Source of the DNA: JBGPHT01 sp041484525
GTDB lineage: Bacteria; Acidobacteriota; Terriglobia; Bryobacterales; Bryobacteraceae
Length of the DNA: 22,153 bases
Direction of reading: 5' to 3'
Assembly: GCA_041484525.1 (NCBI GenBank)
Contig: JBGPHT010000128.1
Coordinates: forward strand, 1-22,153
The notes beneath the pieces were generated by a model, which searched no databases, had not been told where the DNA came from, and worked only from the letters and a program-made list of their open reading frames with translations. Shown here piece by piece: positions 13,787 to 22,153 of this stretch. How positions within the stretch are numbered: the stretch's first letter is position 1; the number at the start of each line of letters is the position of its first letter. A program made the translations under genes and the position numbers.

Positions 13787-16700
13787 ATGTTGAACGCGAG
13801 AATGAGGAGATTCCTCTTTCCAGTTACGTCCCTGGTACTGTTGGCGCCGGCGCTACTGGCGCAATCTCTAACCTCGGGGGACATCGTCGGGACCATCACT
13901 GACCCGTCGGGCGGACTGATGCCGAGAGTCACGGTGTTGCTGAAAAACAACGGGACGGGCGCCGGGCAAGCGACCGAAACGAATTCCCAGGGGTATTACC
14001 GGTTTTCGTTCCTGCCGCCAGGAACCTATACCGTCACGGCACAGACCGCCAACTTCACGACCTCGCAGAAGGTAGTGCCGGTCGCGGTCGGGCAGTCCAC
14101 CACCGCCGACATCCAGTTGTCGATTAAGACCGCGGCGGCCACCATCGAGGTCAGCGAAGCCGCGCCGGCGATCCAAACGGACAACGCCAATATCAGCACC
14201 GCCGTTACCCCGCAACAGCTTGCGACGCTGCCGAACTCAGGCAACGACCTGACCTTTTTTGCGCTGCTCACGCCGGGCGTGTCCATGAGTACGAACGCTG
14301 GTTATGGCAACTTCTCATCGTTCGGCATGCCGGCCACGTCGAATTCGTTCACGATCAACGGCGCCCTCAACAACGATGTGTTCCTCAACCTGGGGAACAG
14401 CGGCGCCTCGAACCTGATGCTCGGTTCGAACTCGATCGGTGAGGCGACGGTGGTCAACAACGGGTACTCCGGGCAGTACGGCGGTCTGGCCGGCTCGCAG
14501 GTGAATTACGTTTCGAAGTCCGGCACCAACACCTATCATGGCAACGCGATTTATTACTGGAATGGCAGCGCCATGAACGCGAACAACTTCTTCAATAACT
14601 CGTTCGGCGATCCGAAGCCATTCTCCAACGTCAACAGTTGGGCCACCAGCGCTGGCGGGGCATTTCCGAAACGGAAGAACAAGACCTTTTTCTTCGCCGA
14701 CTACGAAGGGACCCACATCTTATTGCCGACGAATGTTCTAGCCAAGATCCCGAGCCCTCAATTCGCGACGGCGACGCTGGCCAATCTGACGGCCACGGGG
14801 CAGGCGCAAGCGGTTCCGTTCTACCAGTCCATCTTTAACCTGTACGCGGGAGCGGCCGGTGCGTCGACGGCTGTGCCGGTGCCCGGCCTGGGATGCGGCA
14901 CCTTCACCGGGCTTGGCGCCGGCGTGCCGTGCGCGCTCCAGTTCCGGTCTAACGCGGGCAACTTCACAAAGGAGTACTTCTGGGTTGGGCGCGTGGATCA
15001 TACGTTCAGTGAGAACGACCGCATCTTCGTCCAGGTGCAGCGCGATAACGGAACGCAACCGACTTATACGGATCCGATCAGCCCGGTCTTCAACGCGTTC
15101 AGCCAGCAACCCGAAATGAGCGGGCAGATCAGCGAGAACCATGTCTTCGGACCCACGGCCGTGAACCAGTTCATTTTGACCGGCCAGTATTACAGTGCGC
15201 GGTTCGGGCCACCCGACTACCCTGCGGTGCTGGCTGTCTTCCCCACGGTGATTCGTTTCACGCCGGAGTTGTTCTCGAACATGGGCGGCACCGGATACAA
15301 CTGGCCTCAAGGGCGCAACGTGACTCAGTATCAGATCATCGATGACTTCAGTAAGACGCAAGGGGCGCATAGCCTGAAGTTCGGCGTAAACTTCCATCGC
15401 ATCGATCTTACCTATCTGAGTTATCAGGTACTGCAACAGGGCCGTATCACAGAGCGGACTCTGGCGGACTTCTTTAACGGCGGCGGCACCGCCAACAACC
15501 TGCAACAGACGTTCCCGGTGGTGAATGAAGCCCCATTTGCCTATTACAGCCTGGGGCTTTACGCGCAGGACGAATGGCGCGTGAGTCCGCAGCTAACGGT
15601 GTCGCTGACTATCCGCGCCGACCACAATTCGAACCCGGTGTGCCAGGTGAGTTGCTTCGCCAATCTGGTGGCGCCGTTCAATTCGCTGGTACACGATCCG
15701 AACGTGCCCTATAACCAGGTGATCCGATCGAACCTGAGTCAGGCGATGTTCGACACTACCTATATCATCTGGCAGCCGCGCATTGGTGCTGCGTGGCAAC
15801 CGACTAAGAGCGGCAACACGGTGGTGCGGGGCGGATTTGGAATCTTCGGCGACATTTTCCCAGGGCAGATTGCGGGCTCCATGGCCACCAATACGCCGGA
15901 GAGAAACAGCTTCACCGTCACCAATGGGAAGATCACACCGAGCGTCCCCGGCAGCCTCTTCCAGCTTGCCTCGGCTGCCAACACGTCGCTGCTCAACGGA
16001 TTCGCGTCCGGAGGAACGGTGGATTCGATCAGAGCTACCAACCCCTTCTTCCAGCTTCCCAACTTCACCACGATGGACTCGCCCTACAAGCAGGCGCGTT
16101 ATTTGGAATGGAATCTGGAAGTGCAGCAGGTGCTGCCGTGGAATATGGTCGCCAGCGTCAACTATGTGGGGAACCGCGGTAACAACCTGATTATCCAGAA
16201 TAACGGCCTGAATGGGTTCGCCCCAGGTTTCGTGGGACTGCCCTCGACTAAACCGGACAGGCGATTCCAGACAGTCGTTCAATACATGACGGGAACCGTT
16301 TCCCGCTATAACGGCCTGGTACTCGGCCTGCGTAGACGGTTGACGGACGGGTTGCAGATCGGCGCCTTCTATACCTTCAGCCACGCACTCGACGAGGTCT
16401 CGAACGCCGGGTTCAACCAGTTCGACTTGAATACCGCGCCCAGTATCCTGTATCCGCAGAACCCGTATAACATCCGCCAGTATAACTACGGCAATGCCGA
16501 CTACGACGTGCGCCACTACCTGGCCATCAACTACGTCTGGGACGACATGTTCCGCCATGTCTTCAAGAAGGGCGGGCCGAACATGTTAGTCGGCGGATGG
16601 ACATTCTCGGGAACGGTGTTCTACCGTACCGGCCAGCCGCTCACGGTGGTCGACACGGCGGCCAGCGGCGCCCTCGCTGGTAACGGCTTCGGCGGTCCGA

Positions 16701-17116
16701 TCTTCGCCACGCCGGTAGTGCCCGGCTACAACGGCTGCGGCCAATCGGCAGTCAATGCGGATACGCCGTGCCTGCAGATTTCCCAGTTCGCCCCCAGCAC
16801 CGGCAGCCCGACGGGGTTTGGCAACCAGACACGGAACAACTATCGGGGACCCGGTTTCTTCGACACCGACTTGTCTATCATGAAGAACTTCAAGATTCCG
16901 CGCTGGGAGACCGCCAAGTTCGGTGTGGGCTTCCAATTCTTCAACCTGTTCAACCATCCGAACTTCGACAAGCCCGTGAACGACATCGCTCAGGGTGAGG
17001 GAACGTTCGGCACTATCAACAATCTTGTCTCGACGCCGACGAGTTTGCTGGGCTCGTTCATCGGGGCCGACGCATCGCCGCGCATTATCCAGTTAAAGGC
17101 GCAGTTCGTATTCTGA
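13787..17116 (+). CDS. Oar-like TonB-dependent receptor with N-terminal carboxypeptidase-regulatory domain
   Basis: ATG 13787 has AGGAG 8 nt upstream. The 1109-residue protein has a signal peptide ending LLAQS (about residue 26). A carboxypeptidase-regulatory-like Ig-fold domain follows (about 28-115: GDIVGTITDPSGGLMPRVTV, YRFSFLPPGTYTVTAQ). A plug region with FTINGALNNDV and QVNYVSKSGTNTYHGNAIYY comes next, then a long barrel rich in aromatic strands (KNKTFFFADYEG, NQFILTGQYYSARFG). The last residue is Phe, as for Bam-inserted barrels. No classic TonB box is obvious. The family is greatly expanded in acidobacteria and is believed to import oligosaccharides or other large ligands. Neighbouring kinase, ThuA and GH28 genes make a carbohydrate substrate plausible, which is inference. 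The gene is intact. Confidence 0.93.
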   Translation: MLNARMRRFLFPVTSLVLLAPALLAQSLTSGDIVGTITDPSGGLMPRVTVLLKNNGTGAGQATETNSQGYYRFSFLPPGTYTVTAQTANFTTSQKVVPVAVGQSTTADIQLSIKTAAATIEVSEAAPAIQTDNANISTAVTPQQLATLPNSGNDLTFFALLTPGVSMSTNAGYGNFSSFGMPATSNSFTINGALNNDVFLNLGNSGASNLMLGSNSIGEATVVNNGYSGQYGGLAGSQVNYVSKSGTNTYHGNAIYYWNGSAMNANNFFNNSFGDPKPFSNVNSWATSAGGAFPKRKNKTFFFADYEGTHILLPTNVLAKIPSPQFATATLANLTATGQAQAVPFYQSIFNLYAGAAGASTAVPVPGLGCGTFTGLGAGVPCALQFRSNAGNFTKEYFWVGRVDHTFSENDRIFVQVQRDNGTQPTYTDPISPVFNAFSQQPEMSGQISENHVFGPTAVNQFILTGQYYSARFGPPDYPAVLAVFPTVIRFTPELFSNMGGTGYNWPQGRNVTQYQIIDDFSKTQGAHSLKFGVNFHRIDLTYLSYQVLQQGRITERTLADFFNGGGTANNLQQTFPVVNEAPFAYYSLGLYAQDEWRVSPQLTVSLTIRADHNSNPVCQVSCFANLVAPFNSLVHDPNVPYNQVIRSNLSQAMFDTTYIIWQPRIGAAWQPTKSGNTVVRGGFGIFGDIFPGQIAGSMATNTPERNSFTVTNGKITPSVPGSLFQLASAANTSLLNGFASGGTVDSIRATNPFFQLPNFTTMDSPYKQARYLEWNLEVQQVLPWNMVASVNYVGNRGNNLIIQNNGLNGFAPGFVGLPSTKPDRRFQTVVQYMTGTVSRYNGLVLGLRRRLTDGLQIGAFYTFSHALDEVSNAGFNQFDLNTAPSILYPQNPYNIRQYNYGNADYDVRHYLAINYVWDDMFRHVFKKGGPNMLVGGWTFSGTVFYRTGQPLTVVDTAASGALAGNGFGGPIFATPVVPGYNGCGQSAVNADTPCLQISQFAPSTGSPTGFGNQTRNNYRGPGFFDTDLSIMKNFKIPRWETAKFGVGFQFFNLFNHPNFDKPVNDIAQGEGTFGTINNLVSTPTSLLGSFIGADASPRIIQLKAQFVF

Positions 17117-17162
17117 TCGGAGGGGCAGACAGACGGAGCCAAAGCAACTCCGGGAACTAATG

Positions 17163-17202
17163 GCCCGGCTGGATGCCTTCAGCGAAAGGTTCCCGGCCGG
17201 GC
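17163..17202. terminator. Hairpin between convergent receptor and kinase genes
   Basis: GCCCGGCTGG (17163-17172) pairs with CCGGCCGGGC (17193-17202) with one G-T wobble. The 20-nt loop can fold further through CCTT/AAGG. It lies between the receptor stop (17116) and the kinase stop (17219) on opposite strands, so it probably ends transcription from both sides. No T-run follows, so efficiency is uncertain. Confidence 0.6.
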
Positions 17203-17218
17203 TCGTAGTGTTATGCCG

Positions 17219-19702
17219 TCAACGTGTGTCGAGAATCTCGCGCATCTTCATCGCGAGGGCCTGCGGTGTAAATGGCTTCCGTATGGATGGGAATCCAGAC
17301 ACGGCGATCTGCTCTTCCACCTCCGGCCGATGCCTGTAACCGGACATCAGGACCACCTTGATTCCGGCGCGAGAGACGTGAATCAGGTCCGCCAGGGAAC
17401 TGCCGCTCATTCCCGGCATCACGACGTCCGTGAGTAACAGGTGGATCTCGCCGCTCTGCTGGGCAAGCGCAATGGCCTGTGCGGGGCCGTCCGATTCCAA
17501 TACGGTATAGCCAAGACCACGGAGAATCTGCGCCGCGCAAGCGCGCACGTCGTCCTGGTCTTCCACAAGGAGGATGGTTTCCGTTCCTGCCGGCAGGGTG
17601 GTCACGATGGTCGAGTCCTCACGCGGCGCCGATTCCGGGTCCACCCTGGGCAGGAGGATTCGAAAACTGCTGCCCTTACCGGGTTCCGTGTCGACCAGGA
17701 TCTGCCCGCCGCTCTGCTGGACGATTCCAAGCACAGTCGAGAGGCCCAGCCCCGTCCCTTTGCCGGATTCCTTGGTGGTGAAAAACGGCTCGAAAATCTG
17801 AATGCGCACATCAGCGCTCATGCCAGTGCCGGTGTCGGTGACGGTCAACTGCACGTAGTTGCCGGGTGCGACCTGGGAGGAGCCGGCGCCGTGCGCGTCG
17901 ACGTTCAGGTTGGAGGAAGAGATCGTCAGTTTCCCTCCGCGCGGCATGGCATCGCGCGCGTTCACGGCAAGATTGATCAATACCTGATGCATGTGGCCGG
18001 CAATGGCGCATACCGAACCCAACGAAGGGTCCAGGTTGGTCACCAGCTCGATGTCATCGCCAATCAATCGCCGCAGCATGCTCTCCGTGTCCGCAACCAA
18101 TGTGTTCAGATTCAGGCCATCCGGCATGAGGGCCTGGCGCTGGCCGAACGCGAGCAATTGACGAGTGAGATCGGCTCCCTTCTCCGCGGCCTTGCGCATT
18201 TCGGTGAGGCTGACATAGGCGCGATCCGACCGATTCGTTTTCTCGATCAGCATCCCGCAATAGCCGATGATTACGGTCAGCAGATTATTGAAGTCGTGAG
18301 CGATGCCACCTGCAAGCCTTCCGACGCCTTCGAGTTTTTGCGCCTGCCGGAACTGCGCTTCGAGCGTTTTCTGCCCGGTGGTATCGCGGCCGACGTGTAC
18401 TGTGGCCGCGACTTTGCCTTCGGAATCGCGCAAGACTGTAGAGTCCCAAGCGATCCACCAGCGGCGGCCGTCCGCGCCCAGGAGCGTGCTCTCGAATTGG
18501 TTGGAGGCGTGCGAGTCCTGCCTGGCGGCTTCGAGTGACGCGCGCATCGCGCTGTGCTCCTCGGCGGGAATCATCAGCTCGAGCCAGTTCTTCCCGATGA
18601 CGTCGGCGGAGCGCCAGCCGGCAAGCTGGAGCAGATAGTTGTTGCAGTATGCGATGCCGCCATTGAGGTCCACCATCACGACGATGGCGTGCACGGCTTC
18701 GAGCAGGTTCGCCATTCGCTGCTCCGACGCATCCAGCGCCAACTGGGAGCGCTTGAGCGCCGTAACATCGCGGGTGGTGCCCCAGATGCGCTGCAGCATG
18801 CCATCTTCGACGATGCCCCACTGGGATCGCTCCATGTACTTGCGCTGGCCCTGCGGGTCCACGAAACTTGTGCCTATGGTTGTGTGGCGGTACCCGGAAC
18901 GGATGGCCTGGAGGGTGGCCTCGCGGACACTCGGCTCCGACTTCACAGCCAGTTCTTCCACCCGGCAGCCAATCAATTGCTCCGCTTTCTCACGGCCGAG
19001 CAGACGCGCCAGAGCGTCGTTGCACTCCGCCACATAGCCGAACTCCTTGATGCGGCGCAGTTGCTCCTCGGCCGGCAGCGCGGTCGGAATCGGCTGTTCG
19101 AACTCGAGGCGCCACATGGCGTCGGTGTTGCGCGCAATGAAGGCGCGGTGGCGCTGCTCGCTCTCGTGAAGCTGTCGACCCTCCTGCTGGCGGTTCAGCT
19201 CGGCCGCGGCGCGCGGCGCAAATACCTCGAGCAGCGACTTCGGCATCTGGAGGCTGGCGACAGGTTGCCGATAGGCGGCCACGACGAGGCCCGACGGCAA
19301 GCCATTCGGATTTCCGAGCGGCACCGCGACGCAGGCCTCGGCGCGCAGACGAGCGAGACATTCATCGTGAGGGAACCGTTGGCGCGCGCCGCTTCGACAG
19401 AGACACGGCTTGCCGAGCGAGACACACTCGGAGGCACTGCCCGGTAACGAGTATTCGAAATTCGCAGGCAGGCCGTCGAGACAGGCGGCCAAGGTTCGCA
19501 CGCGCTCGGCGGGGCCCCGCGCGAACTCGCCGATCCAGACGCAATCCGCCGCCAGTGCCTGCGCCAGATGCTCCGCCATCGTCCCGAAGAACCCGGCTCC
19601 GATGGTAGCCGACACGCGGCGGGCGATCTGCAATACGCCGCGGCTCTCTGCGCCATCGTGGGCCAGGGCCATCTTCTGTCCGCCATGGGAGTGTCTCGAC
19701 AT
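17219..19702 (-). CDS. Hybrid sensor histidine kinase (GAF-PAS-PAS-HisKA-HATPase-REC)
   Basis: This 827-residue soluble hybrid kinase starts at ATG 19702, preceded by a GGGCGGG stretch. Residues ~25-170 look like a GAF sensor (ADCVWIGEFARG, ACVAVPLGNPNGLPSGLVVA). Two PAS domains follow at about 183-318 and 325-445. The second contains VMVDLNGGIAYCNNYLLQLA and ends in the PAC-like VGRDTTGQK. The dimerisation/phospho-acceptor helix carries GRLAGGIAHDFNNLL with His469. The ATPase has the N box (N577, N581), VTDTGTGMS and GKGTGLGLS. The C-terminal receiver (about 708-824) has EDQDD, phospho-acceptor Asp759 in LLLTDVVMPG, the MSGY Ser and Lys809. No transmembrane segment is seen, so it senses a cytosolic signal. 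It is divergent from the ThuA gene by 117 bp. Confidence 0.95.
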   Translation of the reverse strand: MSRHSHGGQKMALAHDGAESRGVLQIARRVSATIGAGFFGTMAEHLAQALAADCVWIGEFARGPAERVRTLAACLDGLPANFEYSLPGSASECVSLGKPCLCRSGARQRFPHDECLARLRAEACVAVPLGNPNGLPSGLVVAAYRQPVASLQMPKSLLEVFAPRAAAELNRQQEGRQLHESEQRHRAFIARNTDAMWRLEFEQPIPTALPAEEQLRRIKEFGYVAECNDALARLLGREKAEQLIGCRVEELAVKSEPSVREATLQAIRSGYRHTTIGTSFVDPQGQRKYMERSQWGIVEDGMLQRIWGTTRDVTALKRSQLALDASEQRMANLLEAVHAIVVMVDLNGGIAYCNNYLLQLAGWRSADVIGKNWLELMIPAEEHSAMRASLEAARQDSHASNQFESTLLGADGRRWWIAWDSTVLRDSEGKVAATVHVGRDTTGQKTLEAQFRQAQKLEGVGRLAGGIAHDFNNLLTVIIGYCGMLIEKTNRSDRAYVSLTEMRKAAEKGADLTRQLLAFGQRQALMPDGLNLNTLVADTESMLRRLIGDDIELVTNLDPSLGSVCAIAGHMHQVLINLAVNARDAMPRGGKLTISSSNLNVDAHGAGSSQVAPGNYVQLTVTDTGTGMSADVRIQIFEPFFTTKESGKGTGLGLSTVLGIVQQSGGQILVDTEPGKGSSFRILLPRVDPESAPREDSTIVTTLPAGTETILLVEDQDDVRACAAQILRGLGYTVLESDGPAQAIALAQQSGEIHLLLTDVVMPGMSGSSLADLIHVSRAGIKVVLMSGYRHRPEVEEQIAVSGFPSIRKPFTPQALAMKMREILDTR

Positions 19703-19819
19703 TTTTCCCGCCCTTTCGCGGACTACGCATCATGATTGATGACCCGGCTCTCCCGAAGATGGAAAAATTTGCGGTCCGAACAAAACGTATTTGCGTCGTG
19801 ATAGACTGCCCATCAAAAG

Positions 19820-20776
19820 ATGCGCAAAACAAAATGGACCTTTTGCGGCCTGGCGTTTCTGGCTTGCGTGCGGCCGGCTCCGGCGGCGAGCCCGATTCGC
19901 GTAATGCTCCTCGACGGGCAGAGCGGCGGCCCGTATCATGCCTGGCAATTGACCACGCCGGTGCTGAAGAAGGAACTGGAAGACACCGGACTTTTCCAGG
20001 TGGATGTGGCGACGGCGCCGCTGTCGGGCGGTGACTTCAGCAATTTCAAACCGGACTTTAAGAAATACCAGGTGGTGGTCTCGAACCTCGATTCGCCGGA
20101 GTGGCCTGCGGAACTGATGGCGGCGTTCGAGCAGTACATGAATGAGGGAGGCGGACTCGTGGCCGTCCACGCCGCGGACAACGGGTTCGCCGGCTGGAAG
20201 GCGTTCAACGAGATGATCGGCATCGGCGGCTGGCGAGGCAGGAATGAGGCAGCGGGCCCGCTCTGGTATTTCAAGGACGGCAAGCTGGTCTCCGATCCGA
20301 CGCCCGGCTCCGCGGGATCGCACGGCGCACGGCTTCCGTTCCCAGTGACGATGCGGGACACCGAGCACCCGATCGTCAAGGGCCTGCCGAAGGTCTGGAT
20401 GCACGCGGGCGACGAACTCTATGCCACGCTGCGCGGGCCTGGTCAGAACATGACGGTGCTCGCAACGGCGCATTCCGACCCGAGCAATAAGGGAACGGGC
20501 CACGACGAGCCCATGCTGATGGTGCTCAGCCACGGAAAGGGCCGGGTGTTCCACACCGCGATGGGGCACGATATTGCGGCGCTGAGCTGCGTCGGGTTCA
20601 TCGTCACGCTGCAACGGGGAACCGAATGGGCGGCGACGGGAAAAGTGACGCAGAAGGTTCCCGCCGGTTTTCCCACGGTGGAAACGGTGAGCTACCGCGT
20701 GGATATCGCGGCCATGGATCCGGCTTTCAAGGGCGGTGCGGGCGCGGGCGGCAGAGCTGCACCGACGAAGCGCTGA
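19820..20776 (+). CDS. Secreted ThuA-like domain protein
   Basis: ATG 19820 opens a 318-residue protein with a signal peptide (KTKWTFCGLAFLACVRPAPA, cleavage near residue 23). The mature part begins IRVMLLDGQSGGPYHAW, then has DFKKYQVVVSNLDSPEW, FEQYMNEGGGLVAVHAADNG, PIVKGLPKVWMHAGDELY, LATAHS and GKGRVFHTAMGHD. This is the ThuA-like plan, a class I glutamine-amidotransferase-like fold found near sugar-utilisation genes. The true enzymatic role of exported ThuA-like proteins is not settled. The ribosome site is weak. An AGGAGG lies just after its stop and serves the next gene, indicating an operon with the GH28 gene. Its neighbours suggest a role in breakdown of plant polysaccharide. Confidence 0.9.
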   Translation: MRKTKWTFCGLAFLACVRPAPAASPIRVMLLDGQSGGPYHAWQLTTPVLKKELEDTGLFQVDVATAPLSGGDFSNFKPDFKKYQVVVSNLDSPEWPAELMAAFEQYMNEGGGLVAVHAADNGFAGWKAFNEMIGIGGWRGRNEAAGPLWYFKDGKLVSDPTPGSAGSHGARLPFPVTMRDTEHPIVKGLPKVWMHAGDELYATLRGPGQNMTVLATAHSDPSNKGTGHDEPMLMVLSHGKGRVFHTAMGHDIAALSCVGFIVTLQRGTEWAATGKVTQKVPAGFPTVETVSYRVDIAAMDPAFKGGAGAGGRAAPTKR

Positions 20777-20783
20777 ACCTTTC

Positions 20784-20789
20784 AGGAGG
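20784..20789 (+). promoter_or_regulatory. Strong ribosome binding site placed before the wrong frame of the GH28 gene
   Basis: A perfect AGGAGG lies 7 nt after the ThuA stop. It directs ribosomes to ATG 20791, which is followed at once by TGA, or to GTG 20793, which reads MRRIILTG in another frame. The in-frame GTG of the GH28 gene is at 20819, far too distant for this site. Confidence 0.7.
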
Positions 20790-20818
20790 CATGTGAGACG
20801 CATTATTTTGACTGGGTC

Positions 20819-22027
20819 GTGCTGGTTTCGGCGGCCATTAGCGCGACCGCCCAGAGCGGGGCAAGCGTGCAGCCGTTCTTCAACGTGCTCGACTACGGGG
20901 CGAAGCGCTATGGTTCGGCGTCCTCCACCGAGGCATTTCGCAGCGCGATTCAGGCGTGCGCCAAGGCGGGAGGCGGCACCGTGTTCGTACCCGCTGGCCA
21001 CTACACATCGGGCGCGATCCAGCTCGTCAGCAACCTGACGCTCCATATCGACAGCGGCGCTTTCATCCGGTTCGCAGCGAATCGTGAGGAGTACCCGCTG
21101 GTCCAGAGCCGCTTCGAAGGCACGGAGCTGCGTGCGCCCGCGGCCATGATCGGCGGCCACAATCTGGAGAACGTGACCATCACGGGCCGCGGCACGATCA
21201 GCGCGGACAACGCCGAGTGGCGCCGGCTGGTGGGCGAACCCCGCTACCGCACGGCCTTGACGGAGCTGCTCGGACTACTCGAGCGCAAGCTGCCGGTGGG
21301 CGACGAACTGCGGCGCACCGCAGAAATGGCGCTGCGCACCGACTTCATCCGGCCCGTGGAGAGTAAGAATATTCTGATCGAAGGCATCCACATCACCGGC
21401 TCGCCCATGTGGGTGCTGCACATGCTGTATTGTGAGAACGTAACGATCCGCAACACGATCGTAGAAACCTTTCCCGGCGCCAACACCGACGGCGTGGACA
21501 TCGATTCCTGCCGGCACGTGCGAATCTCCGATTCCTACTTCGACACGGGTGACGATGCCATCTGCCTGAAGTCCGGCAAAGACGTGGATGGGCGGCGCGT
21601 CAATCGTCCCACCGAGGATGTCGCGATCACGAACTGCACGATTCGCCGAGGACACGGCGCGGTCGTCCTGGGCAGCGAGAATTCGGGCAGCATCCGCAAT
21701 GTGGTGGCGAGCAATATTGTGGCGCAGGGAACCGAGCGCGGCATTCGCATCAAGAGCGGCCGCGGCCGCGGCGGAACGATCGAAAATATCCGGTTCGATA
21801 ACTGGGTGATTGAAGACACGCCGAATCCGGCGATCGAAGTTACTAACTATTACACGCGCGTTCCGGATGAAGCGGTTTCGGAGCGCACGCCGGTGTTCCG
21901 CAACATCGCCATCAACAACGTCACTATCAATCGCTGCAAAACGGCGGTGAGTATAGAAGGGCTGCCGGAGATGCCGATCGAGGGTCTACGGCTGACGGAC
22001 GTCGTTGCCAATGGGCGTGCGACATAG
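20819..22027 (+). CDS. Glycoside hydrolase family 28 (polygalacturonase-like), probably damaged at both ends
   Basis: The open frame from GTG 20819 gives 402 residues with a right-handed beta-helix pectinase signature. It contains FNVLDYGAKRYGS at the start of the fold, NTDGVDIDS (Asp224), DTGDDAICLKSG (Asp245-Asp246), RGHGAVVLGSE (His279) and GIRIKSGRGRGG (Arg310, Lys312). All GH28 catalytic and substrate residues are present. The N-terminal VLVSAAISATAQ looks like the second half of a signal peptide whose first half (MRRIILTG) is in another frame from 20793. The missing start and signal peptide suggest an indel. The protein ends abruptly at GRAT, short of the usual 430-480 residues, 10 nt from a transposase stop on the other strand. 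It should degrade polygalacturonan or related pectin if expressed and exported. Confidence 0.85.
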   Translation: MLVSAAISATAQSGASVQPFFNVLDYGAKRYGSASSTEAFRSAIQACAKAGGGTVFVPAGHYTSGAIQLVSNLTLHIDSGAFIRFAANREEYPLVQSRFEGTELRAPAAMIGGHNLENVTITGRGTISADNAEWRRLVGEPRYRTALTELLGLLERKLPVGDELRRTAEMALRTDFIRPVESKNILIEGIHITGSPMWVLHMLYCENVTIRNTIVETFPGANTDGVDIDSCRHVRISDSYFDTGDDAICLKSGKDVDGRRVNRPTEDVAITNCTIRRGHGAVVLGSENSGSIRNVVASNIVAQGTERGIRIKSGRGRGGTIENIRFDNWVIEDTPNPAIEVTNYYTRVPDEAVSERTPVFRNIAINNVTINRCKTAVSIEGLPEMPIEGLRLTDVVANGRAT

Positions 22028-22036
22028 AAGTGGAGA

Positions 22037-22153
22037 TCAGGCCGCTCGGCGGGACTCCCAGTAATCCTCGAACCTGCCGTTAAGATGACAGCATCGAAGG
22101 GCGATGATGGAGTTGGCTCCGCGTACGGTCCAGAACATGCCAGAGCGTTTGAG
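22037..22153 (-). CDS. Transposase C-terminus, probably ISKra4 family (partial)
   Basis: The minus-strand frame entering from the right edge gives 38 residues, LKRSGMFWTVRGANSIIALR followed by CCHLNGRFEDYWESRRAA, and stops at TGA (22037-22039). The W-TVRGANxIxALR...GRFEDYWE pattern is one I recall from the C-termini of ISKra4-like transposases; this was not searched. The rest of the gene and the element ends are outside or unresolved. Its stop lies 10 nt from the end of the GH28 frame, which suggests that the element or its remnant interrupted that gene. Confidence 0.7.
   Translation of the reverse strand, partial: LKRSGMFWTVRGANSIIALRCCHLNGRFEDYWESRRAA

Noticed and set aside
14738..16558. 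Two long minus-strand open frames inside the TonB-dependent receptor (14738-15505 and 15593-16558)
   Set aside because: Antisense shadows of an intact 1109-residue receptor with no recognisable motifs.
18554..19447. Plus-strand open frame of 297 codons opposite the hybrid kinase
   Set aside because: Antisense shadow of a kinase whose GAF and PAS domains are clear in this interval.
19730..21160. A 476-codon minus-strand open frame opposite ThuA and GH28
   Set aside because: His/Arg-rich composition without domains; it covers two recognised plus-strand genes and is a high-GC shadow.

Overview
The window looks like a chromosomal segment of an acidobacterium, most likely of the Solibacter/Bryobacter type. 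The evidence is family content: an Oar-like TonB-dependent receptor with an N-terminal carboxypeptidase-regulatory domain, a secreted VWA protein of the kind called 'VWFA-related Acidobacterial domain', a DUF3300/DUF2950 pair, a ThuA-like protein beside a GH28 pectinase, and high-GC codon use. The assignment rests on recognition of these families, not on a search. No rRNA, tRNA or CRISPR was found.

Layout. Bases 1-166 carry the C-terminus of an OmpA-like protein, ended by a hairpin. Bases 377-1862 (minus) hold a stand-alone receiver protein followed by the secreted VWA protein. Bases 1995-4742 look like a stress or membrane-physiology cluster: a glycine-zipper general-stress protein (plus) overlaps tail-to-tail with a minus-strand trio made of a conserved MCDYSL protein, a DUF1269-like coiled-coil protein and a 2TM potassium channel. 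Bases 4963-6256 are a degenerate chimera: the membrane half of an ABC exporter, with a frameshift and no ATPase domain, runs straight into the last third of a phospholipase-D-like protein that has its own frameshift. Bases 6257-6732 have no convincing gene but contain a strong inverted repeat.

Bases 6733-8210 (minus) encode a small secreted proline-rich protein and a single-pass membrane protein. They are divergent from the DUF3300 and DUF2950 genes (8447-10879). The short region between the two pairs carries a three-segment hairpin that could act as a switch. A small secreted HELVH putative metalloprotease follows.

Bases 11736-13532 (minus) encode a BamA-like POTRA protein with an unusually short barrel, divergent from the large TonB-dependent receptor (13787-17116). 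A hybrid histidine kinase (minus) is divergent from a ThuA-like gene and a GH28 polygalacturonase-like gene. The receptor, kinase, ThuA and GH28 genes together suggest sensing, uptake and breakdown of plant-type polysaccharide, which is inference from proximity. The GH28 gene appears damaged at its 5' end, and its 3' end abuts the C-terminus of an ISKra4-like transposase at the window edge.

The strongest second-look items are the ABC/PLD deletion chimera, the damaged GH28 gene next to the transposase, the short-barrel POTRA protein, the MCDYSL protein with its exposed Cys2, and the 8236-8261 hairpin switch. I found no clear defence system or other obviously new multi-gene machine.
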